Position numbers and translations under genes: made by a program. Under the pieces are notes generated by a model. It was not told the origin of the DNA. It searched no databases and saw only the letters and a list, made by a program, of their open reading frames with translations. From Nitrospirae bacterium GWC2_42_7 (lineage in GTDB: Bacteria; Nitrospirota; Thermodesulfovibrionia; Thermodesulfovibrionales; UBA6898): 5,309 nt of DNA. Of this stretch, positions 4,117 to 5,309 are shown one piece after another (position 1 is the first letter of the stretch; each line of letters opens with the position of its first letter). The stretch covers positions 4,393 to 9,701 of the forward strand of contig MHDW01000226.1 of the NCBI GenBank assembly GCA_001803645.1. Direction: 5' to 3'.

Positions 4117-4378
4117 ATTGTTTCCTTTCCTTTTTTGTTGCTTTTCTTGCGCTTATTATTCTTATCTTGTCCCCTCTTTCTGTATGCACAATGACAAGAA
4201 GACGGTTCTTAACTGAATTTCCAATAAGAGTGAATCTATCTTCTTCATCGGAATGCAAAGGGTCATGAATAGTTAATGATAGAGTATCTTTGAATACCGT
4301 GCTTGCCTCATCGAAAGATATTTCATGAATTTCTATATTCTTTTTAGCTTTGTTCTTATCCCATTCAAATAAAAGCAT
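4082..4378 (-). CDS. brnT: BrnT-family ribonuclease toxin
   Basis: 98 residues, full length for BrnT (PF04365; RelE-like fold, cleaves RNA and arrests growth until bound by its antitoxin). Motifs in order: FEWDKNKAKKNIEIH (4-18), ISFDEASTVFKD (20-31), a DP-L-H-x-x-E-x-R-x-x-L-I-G segment (39-53), LLVIVHTERGDKIRIISARK (60-79), and KATKKERKQYEK. The IISARKAT signature and paired conserved basic residues are intact, so it should be active. No Shine-Dalgarno sequence precedes ATG 4378; a near-consensus promoter is so close that the leader would be about 8 nt. Toxin precedes antitoxin, as in brnTA. It shares a cassette with the zinc-ribbon membrane protein. Confidence 0.87.
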   Translation of the reverse strand: MLLFEWDKNKAKKNIEIHEISFDEASTVFKDTLSLTIHDPLHSDEEDRFTLIGNSVKNRLLVIVHTERGDKIRIISARKATKKERKQYEKNAKRQEYA

Positions 4379-4392
4379 ATATTTTGTGATTT

Positions 4393-4421
4393 ATTATAGC
4401 TTTTGCAAATGAATCTGACAA
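4393..4421 (-). promoter_or_regulatory. Near-consensus sigma70 promoter for the toxin-antitoxin pair
   Basis: Minus strand: -35 TTGTCA (4421-4416, 5 of 6), spacer exactly 17 nt, -10 TATAAT (4398-4393, consensus). Predicted start at about 4386, only 8 nt before the toxin ATG. It is the best promoter in the window and lets the pair be expressed independently of any integron promoter. Confidence 0.7.
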
Positions 4422-4434
4422 TGGGCGCTCATGA

Positions 4435-4734
4435 TTAAAACGCTTTTCTTTTGAAGCGATAAACATATTTAAGATACTTTAAAGTATTAATCACGATAAA
4501 TATAGGACCAGCAAAGAGGCCCCAGACAGTCCATATTCCAAAGACAAGATTCCACAAAGTGGATTGTAGAATAACCTTGGACATACAACGTTTACATAAA
4601 TTGCCTTTATAAACGCCTTCGCCTTTGACGTACCAATAAAAAGTGCAATGCTGAACTCTGGCACTATCGTGACATCGGTCGCAGACGTCAGAAGTTGCCT
4701 GTGCGTTGGTTTTAAACCATTCGTATTGTGTCAT
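4435..4734 (-). CDS. Small zinc-ribbon membrane protein, function unknown
   Basis: 99 residues that I do not recognise as a named family. The N-terminal half has C18-x2-C21 and C47-x2-C50, a four-cysteine zinc-binding arrangement, with a fifth Cys at 30. Residues 58-85 (LWNLVFGIWTVWGLFAGPIF and onward) form one long hydrophobic membrane span, and the tail is basic (KYLKYVYRFKRK), which favours a cytoplasmic C-terminus by the positive-inside rule. ATG 4734 lies 32 nt after the R' box of attC-3, so it is the first gene of its cassette; the ribosome site is weak. No attC separates it from the toxin-antitoxin pair, 56 nt downstream, so the three genes move as one unit. Confidence 0.75.
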   Translation of the reverse strand: MTQYEWFKTNAQATSDVCDRCHDSARVQHCTFYWYVKGEGVYKGNLCKRCMSKVILQSTLWNLVFGIWTVWGLFAGPIFIVINTLKYLKYVYRFKRKAF

Positions 4735-4765
4735 CTATTATTTCTGTCATCATATTTTATTGACG

Positions 4766-4860
4766 GCATAACGCCTGGCATGAGGGGCGCGGGGGCACAA
4801 AGGCTGGAATGAAAAACGAAAAGCGTTTATCACCGCGTCCTCTGGAGCAATTTGTTCTAA
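4766..4860 (-). other. attC-3 recombination site (95 bp)
   Basis: Minus orientation: R'' TTAGAAC (4860-4854), arm CCAGAGGACGCGG, loop, arm CCGCGCCCCTCATG, R' GTTATGC (4772-4766). It shares 81 nt (4783-4863) with attC-2 with two differences. Arms pair through CGCGG and GAGG with unequal bases between, again leaving an asymmetry. It opens the zinc-ribbon/toxin-antitoxin cassette. Confidence 0.82.
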
Positions 4861-4938
4861 GGTCTTTCATGTTTTTGATTCTATGTTGCCTTTAATGCCG
4901 TGGCTGTTATTGCCATTAATTAATTTATCTATTTTGAC
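4861..4938 (-). other. ORF-less cassette (78 nt) between attC-3 and attC-2
   Basis: No plausible gene. The longest start-to-stop on the minus strand is an 11-codon peptide (MAITATALKAT). No promoter or strong hairpin is apparent. It is a shortened relative of the next cassette at 5034-5162. Confidence 0.65.
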
Positions 4939-5033
4939 GTAGAACGCCCATGCTCAGGGGCGCGGGGGCACAAGGGCTGGAATGAAAAACGAAAAGCGCT
5001 TATCACCGCGTCCTCTGGAGCAATTTGTTCTAA
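4939..5033 (-). other. attC-2 recombination site (95 bp)
   Basis: Minus orientation: R'' TTAGAAC (5033-5027), arm CCAGAGGACGCGG, loop, arm CCGCGCCCCTGAG, R' GTTCTAC (4945-4939). Same length and nearly the same sequence as attC-3, but with a different R' end, as expected because the last six bases of R' come from the neighbouring cassette. Confidence 0.82.
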
Positions 5034-5162
5034 GGTTTTCATATTTTTTATTCTCTGTTGCTGTAATCAGTCTTTAATTTGCAGCTGTTTCTGATTTCTT
5101 CTGTTGCTTTTAATGTCGTGGCTGTTATTGCCGTTAATTAATTTCTTTATTATTATTTTGAC
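5034..5162 (-). other. ORF-less cassette (129 nt) between attC-2 and attC-1
   Basis: No ORF with a start codon and ribosome site. A minus-strand frame homologous to the 11-codon peptide of the sister cassette runs on for 28 codons (ending in SNRE-stop) but has ACG where the sister has ATG. TCTGTTGC occurs twice on the plus strand, 45 nt apart, at the edges of the extra segment, suggesting slippage or a small tandem duplication. Confidence 0.65.
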
Positions 5163-5255
5163 TTAGAACGTCCGAAGTCACTGGCGCGGGGAATACGGAT
5201 TAATTGAAAAATTATCACAGTTTATACCCGCGTCCAGTGGAGTGATTCGTTATGT
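5163..5255 (-). other. attC-1 recombination site (93 bp)
   Basis: Minus orientation: R'' ACATAAC (5255-5249), arm CACTGGACGCGGG (5239-5227), loop, arm CCCGCGCCAGTG (5190-5179), R' GTTCTAA (5169-5163). Arms are perfectly complementary over 12 bp except for one extra A in the first arm. It belongs to the same sequence group as attC-4 and attC-5, distinct from attC-2 and attC-3. Confidence 0.85.
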
Positions 5256-5309
5256 TATCTTCTTTAATTCTTCATAGTATTGCGTCTTATTGAAAAAAAA
5301 TTCACCTAT
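5250..5309 (-). CDS. C-terminal tail of an upstream cassette gene (partial)
   Basis: Nineteen codons enter from the window edge and read IGEFFFNKTQYYEELKKIT before TAA. The stop lies inside the R'' box of attC-1, just as the antitoxin stop lies inside attC-4, which is why I take this as a real gene end. Too little is visible to name it. Confidence 0.45.
   Translation of the reverse strand: MGEFFFNKTQYYEELKKIT

Larger units (their letters stand above)
4783..5036. repeat. Direct repeat, two copies 173 bp apart
   Basis: Positions 4783-4863 and 4956-5036 are 81-nt copies differing at two bases, covering most of attC-3 and attC-2. The similarity continues past the attC into the adjoining ORF-less cassettes: GTCGTGGCTGTTATTGCC-like and TTAATTAATTT-like blocks occur in both, with about 45 extra nt in the copy at 5054-5106. 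This is a cassette-plus-attC duplication. Confidence 0.8.

Noticed and set aside
3958..4216. Two plus-strand open frames rich in Phe, Leu and Ser
   Set aside because: They are antisense to brnT and its antitoxin, which have clear family motifs; the hydrophobic composition comes from reading Lys/Glu-rich genes backwards.
4419..4434. Possible attC remnant between the zinc-ribbon gene and brnT
   Set aside because: ATGGGCGCTCATG recalls attC arm sequence but there is no R'/R'' box or partner arm in the 56-nt gap.
4766..5050. Short ORFs of 35-40 codons reading through attC-2 and attC-3 on the minus strand
   Set aside because: They are translations of the recombination sites themselves, differ in frame between the two copies and lack ribosome sites.
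412..5255. CRISPR array as an explanation for the spaced repeats
   Set aside because: The repeats are 90-95 bp with internal arms, separated by genes of varied length rather than by uniform short spacers.

Overview
This AT-rich window reads as part of an integron gene-cassette array lying on the minus strand. The evidence is a set of 90-95 bp attC-type recombination sites. Each has an R'' box (xxxxAAC), an arm such as CACTGGACGCGGG, a loop, the matching arm CCCGCGCCAGTG, and an R' box (GTTxxxx). In the three arm-type-A copies that can be compared, the arm next to R'' carries one extra A relative to its partner, as expected for the extrahelical base that polarises attC sites. This orients the array in the same direction as every gene here. 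If an integrase platform exists it should lie beyond position 5309; none is visible, so an integrase-less array (CALIN) is equally possible. The host cannot be named; base composition, cassette cargo and an IS1182-like remnant fit an environmental Gram-negative bacterium (the SIMPL protein has a signal peptide), but this is a guess.

Layout in reading direction (minus strand, right to left). A gene tail (5309-5250) ends with its stop inside attC-1 (5163-5255). Two short cassettes without a plausible gene follow, separated by near-identical attC-2 (4939-5033) and attC-3 (4766-4860). Next is one cassette with a zinc-ribbon membrane protein (4734-4435) and a BrnT-type toxin plus antitoxin (4378-3907), closed by attC-4 (3823-3912). 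Directly against attC-4 lies the left end of an IS1182-like element. Its transposase is cut after about 39 codons and fused to half an attC (3579-3607). The resulting ORF overlaps a DUF6429/zinc-ribbon gene (3568-3086). The matching IS inverted repeat is at 2961-2975. A secreted SIMPL-domain protein follows (2915-2178), ending at a weaker attC-like site (2118-2173).

From 2117 to 484 no good attC is visible and the DNA is a patchwork of relics: a tRNA-like fragment, a truncated slipin-like leader ORF (1816-1670), a TIGR02574-type antitoxin (1673-1440) with an internally deleted ParE-like toxin (1443-1269), an SMI1/KNR4-like protein (1155-817) that runs into the C-terminal remnant of another toxin (853-761), and that toxin's intact CopG-type antitoxin (764-486). 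A degenerate attC (about 412-483) ends the array. Beyond it, with its own promoter, is a DUF3592 protein cut by the window edge.

Functionally the segment is a store of stabilising and accessory cargo. Of three toxin-antitoxin loci, one looks intact and two keep the antitoxin while the toxin is broken. Twice a truncated leader ORF with a strong ribosome-binding site overlaps a cargo gene by ATGA, suggesting that fragments of other genes have been recruited to drive cassette expression.
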